A stretch of 64,000 bases of DNA, taken from NCBI GenBank assembly GCA_030765065.1, contig CM060990.1, forward strand, positions 457,024,321 to 457,088,320. The letters run 5' to 3'. The number at the start of each line of letters is the position of its first letter. Position 1 is the first letter of the stretch. The position numbers were made by a program, and so were the translations under genes. The stretch is from Deroplatys truncata (taxonomy: Eukaryota > Arthropoda > Insecta > Mantodea > Mantidae). This document shows positions 33,236-46,085 of this stretch, piece by piece. The notes beneath the pieces were generated by a model, which saw only the letters and a list, made by a program, of their open reading frames with translations, made no database searches and was not told where the DNA came from.

Positions 33236-34969
33236 AGTTTCATGTTAAACTGTTATGCAATAGCATTTTCATTATAAACACTCACGAATCAAGTAACCAA
33301 AAGTCACCTGTAATTTTAAAAGTTGTAGTTTATTTTTACCACCTACATATAGTAGTAGAGGAAGTGTTGTACTGCCCAAAAATTTGATTTCTAGATTTCA
33401 GATTAAATACGTGTGTTGAGGTTCACTGGACCCTAAAACAGCAATTTTAGTAAAATACGCCTGCGTTTGTGTTTGTCTCATTAAACAGCAAAACTTAAAA
33501 ACGATAAATCGTAAAAAACACATTTCGTATTTGAGTCAGGCACTGCTTAAGCATTGACAGGCGAACATTTTAAAGAAAATTCTCGTATCTGAATTAAGCA
33601 TTTTTCGTATTTTTTATTTTGTAGAAAACGGCTGTTACAATTTAGATTAAAATAGCGCCCGTTGTAAAATATTTAAATGGAAAGAAAATGTATATCTTCA
33701 TTTTCTGTAAATAACATGTAAATTCCTCTTCATTCTAGGTGAACTTTCTTTAGTTTTGTGTAACTAGGAAACTGTCACAAATAGCCAGAAACTTAGGTGA
33801 AATGTAGAATTCGTTTGTAGTATCAAATAATAATTATTTACGTAGTGTTAGCCATTTTCAAAATGTTTGACGCTATGTGTTTCCAATGATACAGTGTCAT
33901 CTGACGGAAGATGCTTGAAAGTGCTCCATTAACCTCCTTTCTTTTCCTTCGCAGGAGGCCATTACTACAACTTCTGAATTCACTCTTCCGTGCATTCGAC
34001 ATGCATGTTGTATAAAACCAAATACTTATATCCTACTTTCAAAGCAACGCTATCAGAGTGATAGAAGAATTAGGTTTTAATGAATACTGTAATATATAAG
34101 GTATTCTTGCGAATTTGCAATGGACAGAGAACCTTAGTACTCTACCATATCTGATTTTGACAACTAGTTTGGGAGTGCATTTACTGTGCACGCTAAGGAT
34201 TCTCCTTCGTGTCTTGCTGAGACCAAAAGTTTCGTCCTGGCCACCCTTAGTATTCTAGGAAGCAGAATAGGAAGGAAGGTTTGGGTTAGAAGGATGGCTC
34301 GGGTTCGGTCCCCCTTATATGCGCTGCACGTGATTTATTCCACCCCTTTTGCTGTCTGCGAAGCCAACCTGATTTATGGGGAAGGTTTTGAACAAACAGG
34401 GTGGTTTAGGCTTAACATCCGTTATATAATACTCAGAATAACTGTTGAATCTCATGTCTCCTTTTCTCAACAGAAAGTACAATTTCTAGTATGTCTCAGT
34501 ACCTGTTTTCTGCTTTTTTCATCTGTCACGTCACTTTTCACTAATTTTGTTTCAATAGGAACATATTATATCCTGTAAGGTCTATGAGGTAACCAAGAAT
34601 AGCATTTAGAATAGGGTCAGAAAACACAAGGTAGGCTTCAGATTCCATGGAGGCATAAGTTAGGGACTCGAAAGGCTTTCATAAAACAATTATTAATGAA
34701 AATCCCATCAAACGGAGTAAACTATGTTTCTTGAAAATAATCATTTCAATAGATATACAGCATTAAACAAAATGTTCCGTAACTTTTAAGTAGCTGTAAT
34801 GTGTCATACCAGACTAAATGTGTTCAATTTTCTGAGAATATATGAACGTTATTATTTTAAACTTGCAACAATATTACGTAGTTGCAACAATACTTGTCTA
34901 CCTACTAAGTATATGGTAGAGAAAGTTATTGAATTTAAAGCATAACATTTTTTCTTCCTCTACCACATG
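33236..34969. other. No gene recognised; diverged copies of the 573-bp unit
   Basis: AT-rich. The stretch near 33,635-33,780 (TTAGATTAAAATAGCGCCC ... CTTTAGTTTTGTGTAACTAG) is a distant relative of the tandem unit at 34,970-36,400. The ORF at 34186-34578 has no known motif. Confidence 0.4.
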
Positions 34970-36400
34970 CCTAGTAGGTAGAGCAACGATTGCATTCCAC
35001 CCATAAATGCGATACCGAGATTTCATGTTTTGAGACCCCCTGAATCCAAAAAAACATTTTAGAAAAAAGTTCCACGCGCGTGTGCGTGTGCCTACGAACA
35101 ACAGAATTACAAAATGAAAAGTTGGGTAAATACCAAACTTGGTATTTAAGTTCAGTATTTTCCAAAGATACGACACGAAGATTTTCAAGAAAATCTCCAA
35201 CCCAAACTACCCTTCACATGGTCAGGTTTTCGATATGGCTCAAGTGATCTTGATAAAATACCGTATATTTAAGATATTTAAAGGAGAAAAAAATGTACGT
35301 GTTGAATTTTCTGAGCATAACCTATGAAGTCGTCTTCATTCGGAAGGAATTTTGTATAATTTTGCATAACTAGTAAACCATAAAAGATGAACAAACATAC
35401 ACAACACAAAAATTGTAGGCGTCTTTGAAACATTCAATTTGTTTCAAACAAACTTTTGAAGCATTAGCCACATAGGAGTTCTCTGTTATTATTGGCTTGA
35501 ATTTTTCAATACTTTTGTCATTTTTAGTTTCTCTACTACGTACCTAGTTGGTAAAGTGAGTATTGCATTCCACCAGAAATTCAGTATCAAGATTTCACCG
35601 GAAATGCGTGTATGAGGAACCCAGAATAAAAAGAAATAGAGAAATGTGTGTATGTGTATCTATGTGAATAACAACATTAAAAAGTAAAAACTCGGATAGA
35701 TACCAAACTATGTATTTAAGTTCAGTATCTTCCATAGATGCGACACAAATATTTTCAATAAAAATTTCTTACCACAAGCTACCCTTTATAAGGAAAATTT
35801 TTCGACTTGTTTCTAATTTTCTCAAAAATTGCTGTAACGATTTTGATTAAAATACCACATATTTCAGATAACAAGCGTAATGGCTCAAGCGGTAACGTGT
35901 GGCCCGCATTCGGGAGGTCCCGGGTTCAAGCCCCCGGGGTCGACGAATCTGACCGAAGGTTTTCTCGTGGTTTTCCTCGGTCGCTAGGCGAATGCTTAGT
36001 TGGATAATTTGATCCGCGAATTTTCGTATCATCCTTTTCATCATTCCGTTTCATTTCCTTCTTCTTCACCACCATACCAGGCACTGGGCTGATCATCCAT
36101 CCTGGATATGCTATGATCCAGAGTTTGCTGGTGCCTCGACAGGCTATTGGCCCAAGACATTGGCTTGTAAGTTCATGAGGATGTAAGTCCTCTAAAGGGA
36201 TGATAATCCGAAGAAGAATAAGGTATTTAAGATGTTTACATGACAAATATAGTGTAAATCTTAAATTCGCTAAGACTACCTGTGAAGTACTCTTCTTTCG
36301 GAAGGGTTTTTGATAAACGGTTAAACCATAAAAGAAATACACAAATGTATATTTCTTTAAAATTCACAATTTATTTCAAATAACTTTTTGGGGCACCAGG
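34970..36400. repeat. Tandem duplication, period ~573 bp, second copy split by a SINE
   Basis: Landmarks recur at 573 bp: CCTAGTAGGTAGAGC near 34970 and CCTAGTTGGTAAAGT near 35543. Shared blocks include GTATTTAAGTTCAGTAT and CTTCATTCGGAAGG or its variant. The second copy is interrupted at about 35,876 by a tRNA-derived SINE and resumes at about 36,226 with GGTATTTAAGATG. Confidence 0.8.
35877..36225 (+). mobile_element. tRNA-derived SINE
   Basis: The head contains box A TGGCTCAAGCGG at 35881-35892 and box B GGTTCAAGCCC at 35923-35933, spaced 42 bp as in a tRNA. The body has GTGGTTTTCCTCGGTCGCTAGGCGAATGC-type sequence near 35,969, a conserved stretch of insect SINEs. The 3' end is GATAATCCGAAGAAGAATAA. 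Transcription would use the internal RNA polymerase III promoter, and movement would need a LINE partner. A clean target duplication was not found. The ORFs reading through it (35926-36342 minus, 35807-36007 plus) are not genes. Confidence 0.8.
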
Positions 36401-37469
36401 CATTTCCGAGAGATCAAATTTCTTGTCACTTTTTGAGGTGCTCTCTTCTATCAGTAATTTCTGGCAGTATCATCGAAAGAAAATGGAATTTTAATGCGAG
36501 CATATAGCGACCTGTTTTAAATATTTGATTATTATCGTTTCGGCACGAATAGTTGGTATAAGCTACATAAAGATACAGTTCAGTGGGTAGACAAATTCAT
36601 GTGAATGTAACACATCAAATTTTTAAAATGTTGCTTACATGCGCAGCTAAGATTTAGTGAGACTTTTGTAGCGTGAAGAAATTGTGGAGCAAGGAATGCC
36701 TTGATCTAACCGGGATATACCCTAATCTTATATTTGCTTTTAAACACTGTGTGTGAGGATTAGATTTAGCAATATCGTAATTAAAGGTCATGCATAAGTG
36801 ACCTGGTGTATTAATTGTTGAAAGTAAACAATCCGTGTTTTAACGTCCTTTAATTTGAAGTACTATGAGTCTTCTTCTTCTTCTTCTTCTTCTTCTTCTT
36901 CTTCTTCTTCTTCTCCACTTCATGATTAGGCTGCTGCCTGTTCCGTCGTTACAGTGTCTCCTTTCATCTCCTTCTCAGCCTACCCGGCCGAGAGTTCCAA
37001 TAGTTCAGCTTTGAAATCCCTCAAACAACCATCTTCTGTAAAATGCCGAGAAAATACAATAACTTTCTCTGTAGTAAATGAATCACGCGTTTACACTTCC
37101 ATACAAGTATATAGTTTCCTCAAAGAAGGATGTCCTGTAAACTGGTATACAATGCCGAAAAGTTTAGTTATGCTATCATACGTTGTGCAGTTTACAGATG
37201 CACAACCTGCCTTAATTTACCTATTAATATTACTAAAACAAATAGATTGGTTTTCTCAAATCATTGCACCCACTCCCTTGTCTTATGATTATAACATATG
37301 TTAAACACAACATTCGCTATAACTCAAACATAAACAAACGTGCAGTTGCAAACTTTATCTGTAGTTAATGCTACTTCAACAAAACTCTTGCCATTGCCGT
37401 GTGGCTCATACTTCCCCAATGACATCATGCACTGAACGTATGCCTTCGTGCTTCTTTCTGCGCAGTACA
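36401..37469. other. No gene recognised; (CTT)n microsatellite
   Basis: Contains a CTT repeat at 36,869-36,915 and an unassigned ORF at 36954-37304 without known motifs. Confidence 0.45.
36869..36915. repeat. (CTT)n microsatellite
   Basis: About 15 CTT units. Confidence 0.96.
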
Positions 37470-38165
37470 AACCTCACCAAAGAAAATCTTCGGCGGATTT
37501 TGTATCGTTTTCTGTGGTCTTTTGAGGTTTGTCCTTCATCTTACCTATCGCAGAGCGTGGTGGCTTGATAACACAGCAATAAGGGGGAAAAGAAGAGAGG
37601 TTGATGCCTTTGCTTTTTCAGGTGTTATTGAGATCAAAACATGTTAATTGTCTTAGAACCAGTCATGCCGTATACTACGAAATTACTCGTGGACATATCA
37701 TAGGTATGTGGGAGGCTGGTCGCACTGTTGCAGCAATTGCAACGTCAGAGTATGTGGTACAAACAGCACCAAAGAAAATCTTCGGCAGATTTTGTATCGT
37801 TTTCTGGGGTCTTTTGAGGCGTATCCTTCACCTTACCTATTACAGAGCGTGGTGGCTTGATAACACAGCAATAAGGGGAGGTTGATGCCTTTGCTTTTTC
37901 TGGTGTTATTGAAACCAAAACATGTTTATTGTCTCAGAACCAGTCATGTCGTATACTACGAAATTACTCGTGGACATATCGTAGGTATGTGGGAGGCTGG
38001 TCGCACTGTTGCAGCAATTGCAACGGCAGTGCATAAAATTGCTTTTATAGTAAATTGCTCGATAAAATATTCCAGGAAAGTGGGGAAGATGGTCTACATA
38101 CTCGTCAGAAAGTGGGCACTCCCCGTAAAACATCCGCAGATGATGATATTCGTTTACTAAAGGCA
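37470..38165 (+). pseudogene. Tc1-like transposase N-terminus with a tandem duplication
   Basis: A block of about 290 bp is repeated: AAGAAAATCTTCGGCGGATT near 37,478 and AAGAAAATCTTCGGCAGATT near 37,772. Each copy ends with the start of a Tc1-type helix-turn-helix domain (YYEITRGHIIGMWEAGRTVA in one, ...IVGMWEAGRTVAAIATAV in the other). The second copy continues, after frame changes, into GEDGLHTRQKVGTPRKTSAD near 38,085, the linker and GRPR-like region of Tc1 transposases. No catalytic DDE segment follows, so this is a 5' fragment. It is the same family as the relic at 48.5 kb. Confidence 0.72.
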
Positions 38166-38599
38166 AATTACTTTTTTGTTATAATTGACTGATCATGTTT
38201 AGAAACTAGAGATAAATATGTATATGTATATGGTTTACCGCATATGACATACATATTACAGCAATAAAATTGGGTTATATTTTTGTCTATAATCCTGTTG
38301 TATTCCTATGATCAGCAATATGTTAGTAAAGGTATATTAAGCAATTGTAGTTTGAATTAGAGGGAAAACATGCTGCTTGATTTATTTATCATTTAGTTAT
38401 GTTTGCTTCTATGTAGCAACAAGCATTGATAGCACTGTGAGAATACAGTTCTGTTTATTTTTTGTTATAAAGTATTACTATGTATTTAATGAATACCATT
38501 CAAGCTTTAATTTGAAAATCTTCTCACACTGCACATTCTACATTTCGCTTACCTGGGCGCTCATCAAGTTTTCCCCTTAGCTTTTAACCCTTTCAAAGG

Positions 38600-38930
38600 C
38601 GTGTCCTGCACTAGCCGATAAGGTATGGGCTACCAATCACGATAGGAGGTCTGTATGACAAACAGAACACACTCTACCTCTTTCTCTTTTAGCCAATAGG
38701 ATCAAGAGCGTAAACATATATTTCGCTTCTGGGCCATTTTGTAGCCTTTGTTGTGATTATTGGTGCAACTATTTAGCAGAAGGACAGGCGCATCCTTGCA
38801 CCGTGGCCTAAAGCAACCAATGAAATGGCCATGGCTTCGCAAGGCCACGTACAACGATAAATAATGTGACGTAGACGCGAGGTGCAGTGAGATTTTCTTT
38901 GGAGCTCTTTGTACGTTTGGAAACTTCCTA
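38600..38930. promoter_or_regulatory. GC-richer patch with several CCAAT boxes (possible promoter)
   Basis: CCAAT or its complement appears at about 38,634, 38,694, 38,760 and 38,817 within a stretch richer in GC than its surroundings. Such clustering can mark a promoter, but no gene was recognised beside it. Confidence 0.25.
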
Positions 38931-39544
38931 ACTTACTTCAAATTCCACTATTTAAATACCTTATATTATGATAATTAAAATTATTTTCCTTAGGATACAG
39001 TGGGATCCATCAATCGGAAAATCTCGCTGATATTTTGCAAACATGTTAGAGTGGATTGTTTATATGCAGAAGATTTTTATTAGTGTTGTTTAAAATTATT
39101 CATGATTGACACTTAAGGAGACGCTGAATTTTTCACCATTGTTTATCGATACCCTAAAACACCTACTTCAGTACTGAAGCTGTTTTTCCTGATCACCACA
39201 GGAAACAGTTCTCAATGCAAAACTTAAATAGTTTCCTGCCCCCTCACTTTTTCTCCCCCTATTTCTCTCCTTTCTCACTCTCTCTTTCTCTGGCTGCCTA
39301 GGTTTATTGAATGAAGCATAATTAACAAACAGCATGAAGCAGAAGAGCTTTGGAAACTTTTCAATTGTAAGTGGTTTCGAAAGTTACCTATTTAAAATAT
39401 TATGCTATGTTATCTACAATAAGAATATGGCAAACAGTAATTTTCATTTAATGGCTATAAATTATCATTACTTTGTGTTACGGGTTACAAATAACCAACA
39501 TATTAACGCCTTGGTTATTAATTACTGATCACAAGCAGCAGGTA

Positions 39545-39546
<2 letters not shown>

Positions 39547-39578
<32 letters not shown>
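39547..39578. repeat. (ATT)n microsatellite
   Basis: About ten ATT units followed by a T-run. Confidence 0.93.
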
Positions 39579-40788
39579 TTTTTAATGCTTCGGGTGTTCT
39601 TTAGTTAGTGCCCAGCTTTTTAACTAAGGTAAATTATGTTTTCTCCTTTATTGTCATGATACGATTTGTGAGTTAGGGTTTTGAGTTAGTTAGAAGAACT
39701 GAACTGATATTAAATTAAGCTTTTTATCAATAATACTGCTATTGTAAATTTTAAATTATCAGGGTGATTAAATATTATTTATAAACTGACTTCAAAACTT
39801 GAATGTATAAAATTAGCTATATTTTAATGTAATGTTTTTTCAACATTAATCTGCAGTACATAAGTGATCTAAAATATTGGTAAAACATTATTTAGTTAGA
39901 TCGTATATATAAATGGCGAACTTATGACGCACAAGTATCCTAACTTCGCCAGTTAGAATATTTTTCGGTTTTTAGAAATGAAAAGATAGAAATTTTATAA
40001 ACTCTGGAACAATAATATGGTTATAGTATTCTTTTGAAATTCCAACAGAACACATAACCTTCTTTTTAAAAATTCATTCCCCTAACGTGGCCAACTTAGG
40101 TACATTTATCCTACCTGAATAATTAAAATAACTGCATATTAGATTAGAAGTGTTACCCACTCAATATTTTTTTAAATAGTACATGCACATATGTTCTTTT
40201 CGCCTAAAACTCATTTACTGCATATTAAAAGTAGCACCGCGTATAACTTATTGTGTGTTTACTCATATAGGAGCTCATAAGCACACTACAGGTTGGATAG
40301 GAAGGTGCTGGAAGATGGACTCAGAGAAATTTTGAATATATTTACCTATTTCATGCTGCAAAGCACTTTGTTGTTATTTGTCGCCAGATGTTATGATATA
40401 ATAATGCTATCTCATGGAGCACTGCAACGGAATGTAATGCATTTTGTTGACGAATTCTGGCAATAAGGTCCACTAGTTCTTAGAGGAAACACACAGACAC
40501 AGTAAATGTGGTCCCTGTTCCGTTATTTTTGTATCCGTCACTGAATAATTCGTTACTTTCTGTCCCAGTTACGAAACAATATTTGCGCTACCTTTGCCAT
40601 CAGTATGCTGCAGAACAAATGTCCAAATATTCTATGTAGTTTATTTTTTCGCGCGGTTAAATGAGTATTAAATCTAAATACTGATAAGGTACTTATTTGC
40701 CCTTTGGTTGTTTTTTTTAACCTTATACTATAAAAATCCCCTTTCTTTTACGGATTTCGAAAATAGATATTACTTGAGAGAATACGGA

Positions 40789-40824
<36 letters not shown>

Positions 40825-42589
40825 GAATTGGACAAATATCTCGTTATTAAACGTTATATTTCCAATGAAGTGGCTGGTCCTGCTAATAGAGAAAGTGTCA
40901 ACCATTTACGGAGGAGAAGCAAAATGCAAGAGTATTAAAAATATTTTCAGTAAATTTGGATTTACCATAGGTGAAACGGTGTATTTTTTGGTTTGTTGTT
41001 TGTTCCTTTATTTATGTATTTATTTTTTATTGCTGTTTGGTACAGCCACTGAACAGAGAAATGCATAAAGCGGCAACATTGATGCTTCGTACATACATCA
41101 TGCTCGTTCTGACCTTACATTTCCCCTTTCTCATTCCTTGAGCCTTAGTAATAAAATCATTTAATGCTTTTGAAAACCTATTGATACGTATACTAGTTGG
41201 TCACGATATGAGTGCGCTTGGAAGAGGGCGCCAGTGATTTTGTTGACAATGCCAGGCTAGGGATCAGAGGGCAGTGAGAGGTAAGGCGATAGGGAAGTGT
41301 GCAGTTGCACAATGAAAAGAGTACTACAGTTTGCAGGCCTCAGCCTCACTAGTAAATGCAACTCAGAACTACGGATGTATTCTTTACCTGACTGTCCTTT
41401 CGATGACCCGCTCTCTAGTTCCGTAACTCTTTCGTTCCTCTTCCCACCGCACGGACTCATATCGTGGTCGACTAGTACTAAGAAATAAGTTTCAACAGCA
41501 ATCCACTCATGGTTGTGCAAGTTTATGCAGAAACCTTTCTAAACAAAAGGCATTCGGATATGTGAAAGCTTGCAAGGGTGCCTTCGCAGGACGACCAGAT
41601 AGATTGCAGTACCTGTTGTGAAAGAAGGGATGCTAGAACGTGTGTACGTAAATACAGCTCCCTTTGTCTAAGACGGTTGATATGCATATCACATTGTGTA
41701 GTACATTGCTATACAAGTACGGTAACTGCATAATTGGAGAACGAGGAAAAGTTTGATAATACGAGATGAAATGGAATATTTTCTACTTCGAGATTCTTTA
41801 ATTTACTTAAGCATATGTATTGCATACTTTTCTCGACAACAGTGAGTAATACAAATACTACTTACAAGAAAATAAAATTAAATTACTAGCAGCTCTTTAG
41901 CGTGGTGTTTCCTATAGCAGGGTCACCAACATTAACATTGGTGGTGAACTGGCGATCGATTATGCATGCCTGGTTGCTGACCTTGCAAAACTCAGTAACT
42001 TCTTACTTATACTTATCTGCTGCATGAATTCAATCATGAGTAAATATTAACAAATGAAAAAGGAAGTAAACACCCAAGTAACATTTAAATGTTAAAATTC
42101 AACTATGAAATACGATTATATTGCATGTCTGCAATAATAAATATATCGCAGTTTAGAGGATTTAATTATAACTCATACACGCAAGTGCAGTAAAGTAGGC
42201 AAAACACGCAGATAGGTTACTAGCACTTAATGCAGGAAATTCAACATTCCAACATGGCAGCACGAGCGGGAAATGAATCAAAACCACTATCATCGGAATA
42301 AGTAGTAAGCGCAGGCAGTGTGTAGCAAATCGTCTCCCCGAATGGTCATCGCAAGTATAACTGGCGCAACAGTTCTAGACATGTGAAGATCTTAAATGAC
42401 AGCTATGAAGCGAGTTACATACCAGATCAGGAGGTGACTGTCGTCTGCATGCTGCAGGAATGCGTGGGACAGTCATTGTCAAATATCCGCACATCGGTTA
42501 TACACTGCACTACACGATAAACCTATAGTTATATACAGTATATTTAAATCCACCGCTGTAAAATGCCCTTAATATAAAAACACTGTCAA

Positions 42590-44069
42590 CCATCTGCCTC
42601 CAGTTCTTCCACACCTGACAGCCCTTCCTCTTCTGTGGAATCACTCACATCATTGCCGCCATCACTGCTGTCGCTACTTTCTGCACCATTATCCTGGATG
42701 AGAATATTTTCTAATTGATTTTCTGCAATTCCATAGTTTTTGAAATAATTATTCTCAATTTATTCAACATGTTGACATACATTTTCCCATTCTGGCCTTC
42801 CAATTTCTGCAAATCGCTGGCAAAATAACTGCTCCACATCTTTTAGTTTAAAAGTGATATTTCTGCAGGCCACCCAGTTTTTGACATCACGCAGATTAAT
42901 TCGATTGGGTTTAGATCTGGGTGATACGGTGGCAGTCTAAGTACATTATGGCGATGTTGTGTTAATATCTGGCCAAGTATTATGAGTTATGACTTTTGAA
43001 GGGATTTGTTGGCTTTAACTAAGTTATATTTGTTTTACTCATGCTTTCATCAAAAGCTATATCATGCCTAAGCAACCAGGATTTTATTTCTTCTTTCAAG
43101 GAATTTGAGGTTGATTGTTTGTCAATTTGAGTGTTGCCACATTGTGAAGCATTGTCGATAACCAGAATAGACCCAGCAGGCATATGGTGTTGATTCACTT
43201 CATGTAATTTTCTGTATTCATTTCTTGATGAAAATCTCCTGTTTTTTGTTGCGACTTGTTAAAGAAGGGCATTTGGAACGAACAGCATGAACGATAATAA
43301 GTATTTGCCCTTTGGCAACAGTGCCTGAAAACCTAATTCGCTATCGTCACTCCAACTTTTAGATGTTGTATGACTGCTGTGTATGTACGACTCATCGTAA
43401 TGCACTATAGTTTGATCCTCTAATTTGTACCTCTGAGTAAGGTACTCTTCCAGCTGAGATCGTATGTCGTGCTTTTCTACTAAAACTCTCCTATTTGGTT
43501 TCGTTTTCTTCAACTTAAACCCTAAATCTTTTATAATTTTTCTGAGATTTGTATTAGCATATTGAAAATTTATGCTGATATAAGTACATATAAAATTATA
43601 GTCATTTGGAAAGTTAGAATCAGACTGAAAAATTCAGTGCCATAGCCGGGATTTGAGACTTGTAGCTCCACCTTGAACATTTATGATATCTTTCAGATTG
43701 ATGAGCAATCTGCTTATTGTTGGCACAGTTTTTTCTTCCACATAGAAATTGTGAATCGTGCGCCGAATTACGCATATGTCGAAATCGTCTATTTCCGTAA
43801 TACGTTTAGGGACCTTATGTTTCTCCTACTCTTTCATCCATATGGTTTTTCTTATCTTTGAGAACTCTGGAAACGGTACTCAGTGAAACACCAGTTGCTT
43901 TGGCTACTCTTTCTTTCACTCTCTTAAGGCTTTTGTGGAATTCGGGTAAACATATATTTTTTTTCTTCATCCCTGCTTCTTGCTTCATGAAGTCGAGGAC
44001 ATTTGCAATTATTTCCCTGCTTTGAATACGTAATACCTTACTATTTAACTTTGAAAACGTAGGAACCAT
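42590..44069 (-). pseudogene. IS630/Tc1-like DDE transposase, catalytic triad visible
   Basis: ATG 44069 (a GTG further up is not needed) opens an N-terminal helix-turn-helix region (VKERVAKATGVSLSTVSRVL). The frame ends at 43815, and the protein resumes at 43513. Catalytic residues can be seen in order: first Asp in IVHYDESYIHSSHT (near 43,410), second Asp in ILVIDNASQCGN (near 43,160) and Glu in LPPYHPDLNPIELI (near 42,910). Between them are SWSDD and PKGKYLLSFMLFV. This matches a widespread arthropod IS630/Tc1-like transposase group. Members cut out and reinsert DNA at TA sites. Frame breaks occur between the N-terminal and catalytic parts and before the glutamate. Terminal inverted repeats were not located. 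Confidence 0.75.
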
Positions 44070-44894
44070 GATTATAAATATCACGAATATAAAATAAGCA
44101 CTATTTAGGTACTGCTCTCTTTGAAATTACAAGATGCGGACACTTTCTATGCAGACTGTATGTGTTACGCACTGTGAGTAAGCAAAGGTATTATATCGCT
44201 TTCGTTGATTAAGCTAAACATAAACCATTCCTAGGCTCGGCAGCTGGGATGGCAATCAAGGTCACGATTCCAGAAGTTTTGCGCGTTATACCTTTGCTGA
44301 ATCTAGCATACGGTCTCAAAACACAATTTCCATTCTCAAGTGACACTCTACTAGCTGATAAAAAAACCGAGCACCCTTGAACTCCAGTTTTTTACAGTTT
44401 TGTTTACGAAATTGGCATCATCCGTGACGGCATTTTTAATGTTTACAACTATGATGTGTAACTGACATCATTCCTTTCGCAGTGTAGGAGCTATGACATC
44501 ACACATCTCTCCTTCAATGTCTTACTTCACGAACGTCTAAGTGGATCCTTTGACTTAAACAAGCTAACCGGATAGCAGTACCTATGCTTTGTATTGAATG
44601 ATCTTTCAAACTTTTTCTAATATATGAGGTGAATCAGTCGCCCTTAGACACTACAGATATTGTAGATTATACTCTTGCGTGAAAACATCGGTTCTCTTGC
44701 CTGCACCCCCCCCCGCCCGCCAAAAGAAAGTTCCTCGGCCGCTGTGATTCTTGTAACGGATTTTTTCCGCTCTTGTATCTAACTGGCAGTATTTATTGGC
44801 ATGCCAGCGCAAAAAAGCTGCAGAAAGTTTCAAAATGAAATAGTGTAGATCTCAAAGTAGAATAATAGAGAATATCTAGTAGAAAACCTCAGAA

Positions 44895-44985
44895 ACGTTG
44901 CTTTATGGTCGAATGGATTGGGGTATCGGAACTTCTATGCTGGACTAAGTGATGGGTGGTTCAAACCCATCTTTCTCATTTTATC
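44895..44985 (+). repeat. tRNA-derived sequence (SINE head or tRNA pseudogene)
   Basis: Box-A-like TGGTCGAATGGATTGG near 44,907 and box B GGTTCAAACCC near 44,959. The T-arm stem GGTGG/CCATC can pair. No perfect acceptor stem was seen, so a functional tRNA is unlikely. Confidence 0.45.
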
Positions 44986-45149
44986 ATGTACTTATTATGT
45001 AACATTTTCAGTATGAGATAGTATGTATTTACTTGACATAAATTCTTTCTTAAACGCAGCCAGGATGGCACCACAAACTTTGGCTTTAGAGCGTTCTGAT
45101 CTGATATAAAATCCAAACCGGCATAACTTATTTCTCACTTTTATGCAAT

Positions 45150-45270
45150 ACTTTGCGCCTATGAGGGGGAAAACAAGTTACTATGTGAGACTCAAACCCA
45201 CGCTGCCATATCTGTACGTTGAAAACTCAAAAGATACCGCTCAGTTACATAGCTACTCGATGCGTAACTC
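45150..45270 (-). repeat. tRNA-derived sequence, minus strand
   Basis: The reverse complement carries TAGCTATGTAACTGAGCGG (box A) and GTGGGTTTGAGTCTCAC (box B). Likely a SINE head or degraded tRNA copy. Confidence 0.45.
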
Positions 45271-45689
45271 CTTTTAAATAATTTTAATCTAGCTTTATTG
45301 TAAGCAAACACACGATTCATACATCGAAATTTGCTTGTATACTCTTGACGTTTAGAACGAATTTAAGCTTGTACACTTTATAAATCAAATGACACTGTTA
45401 TTCGTAACATATCCAATGCATGAGGCGTTATTCAGGTTGGAATTGAAATATTAATTTAGCGTCTCTTGTTTTAAATACTGTGCAGCACCCACTTTTGTCA
45501 TAAATGTGTCTCTGCTGTTATTGGTTCAGTTTGACATCGGTTTCATATGATAGTTGTTTAATTCATTACAAGGTTTTTGAGGCGAGTAGGCAAGCACTCA
45601 TTAAAATCGGTGACGAAGGACCTAAATAAAGTAGGTCTGCCGCTTAACAGTTTGCATAAATAAAAGAGCAAATAAAATAACAAGAGCAG

Positions 45690-46085
45690 TTGATTCAGCT
45701 AGTATGTCATACAGCAGAACCAGCAGATATGATTTATGCACGATGGTAGAACGGCACATTTCCTTCTACGTGTGAGATTATAGCTGAATGGAAGATATGG
45801 TTAAAAGGGTGTTTTGTTAGAGCAGGATCAGTATCGTTACCTCCAAAATCATCGGATTTACATTCTTTAGATTTTTGTGTATGGGTTATACGTAAACTTT
45901 GTTCATAGGGCGTGTATCATTACACCTGAGAAATTATAGGATCGGAGTTCAAAAATCCACGAGTAAAGAAAGGAATTGTCAAAATCACAATCGCATTATC
46001 TGTTCTTTGCGGAGACTAGCACACAACTGCATTGAAGGTTATGGTCAACATTTTGAAAATCTTCACCTAACGTATTCTTAATACA
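45690..46085 (+). pseudogene. Transposase C-terminal fragment (mariner/IS630-like)
   Basis: Translation shows LPPKSSDLHSLDFCVWVI, the counterpart of the WPPRSPDLxPLDFxLWG block that carries the last catalytic residue in many mariner-like transposases. Downstream, ALKVMVNILKI in one frame and IEGYGQHFENL in another match the usual NGxHFEHL ending. Several stops interrupt the frame. No N-terminal half or terminal repeats were identified, so the element is truncated. Confidence 0.58.

Larger units (their letters stand above)
38166..42589. other. No gene recognised; microsatellites and a CCAAT-rich patch
   Basis: Mostly AT-rich, with (ATT)n at 39,547-39,578 and (AG)n at 40,794-40,823. ORFs at 40708-40938 and 41297-41488 have no known motif. 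A GC-richer patch at 38,600-38,930 is listed separately. Confidence 0.45.
44070..45689. other. No protein gene; two tRNA-derived remnants
   Basis: AT-rich, with tRNA-like sequences at 44,895-44,985 and 45,150-45,270. A C-run (CCCCCCCCCGCCCGCC) lies at 44,707-44,722. Confidence 0.4.

Noticed and set aside
35881-35950. Functional tRNA gene
   Set aside because: Box A and B are present but the sequence runs on into a SINE body, and no full cloverleaf with a paired acceptor stem was found.
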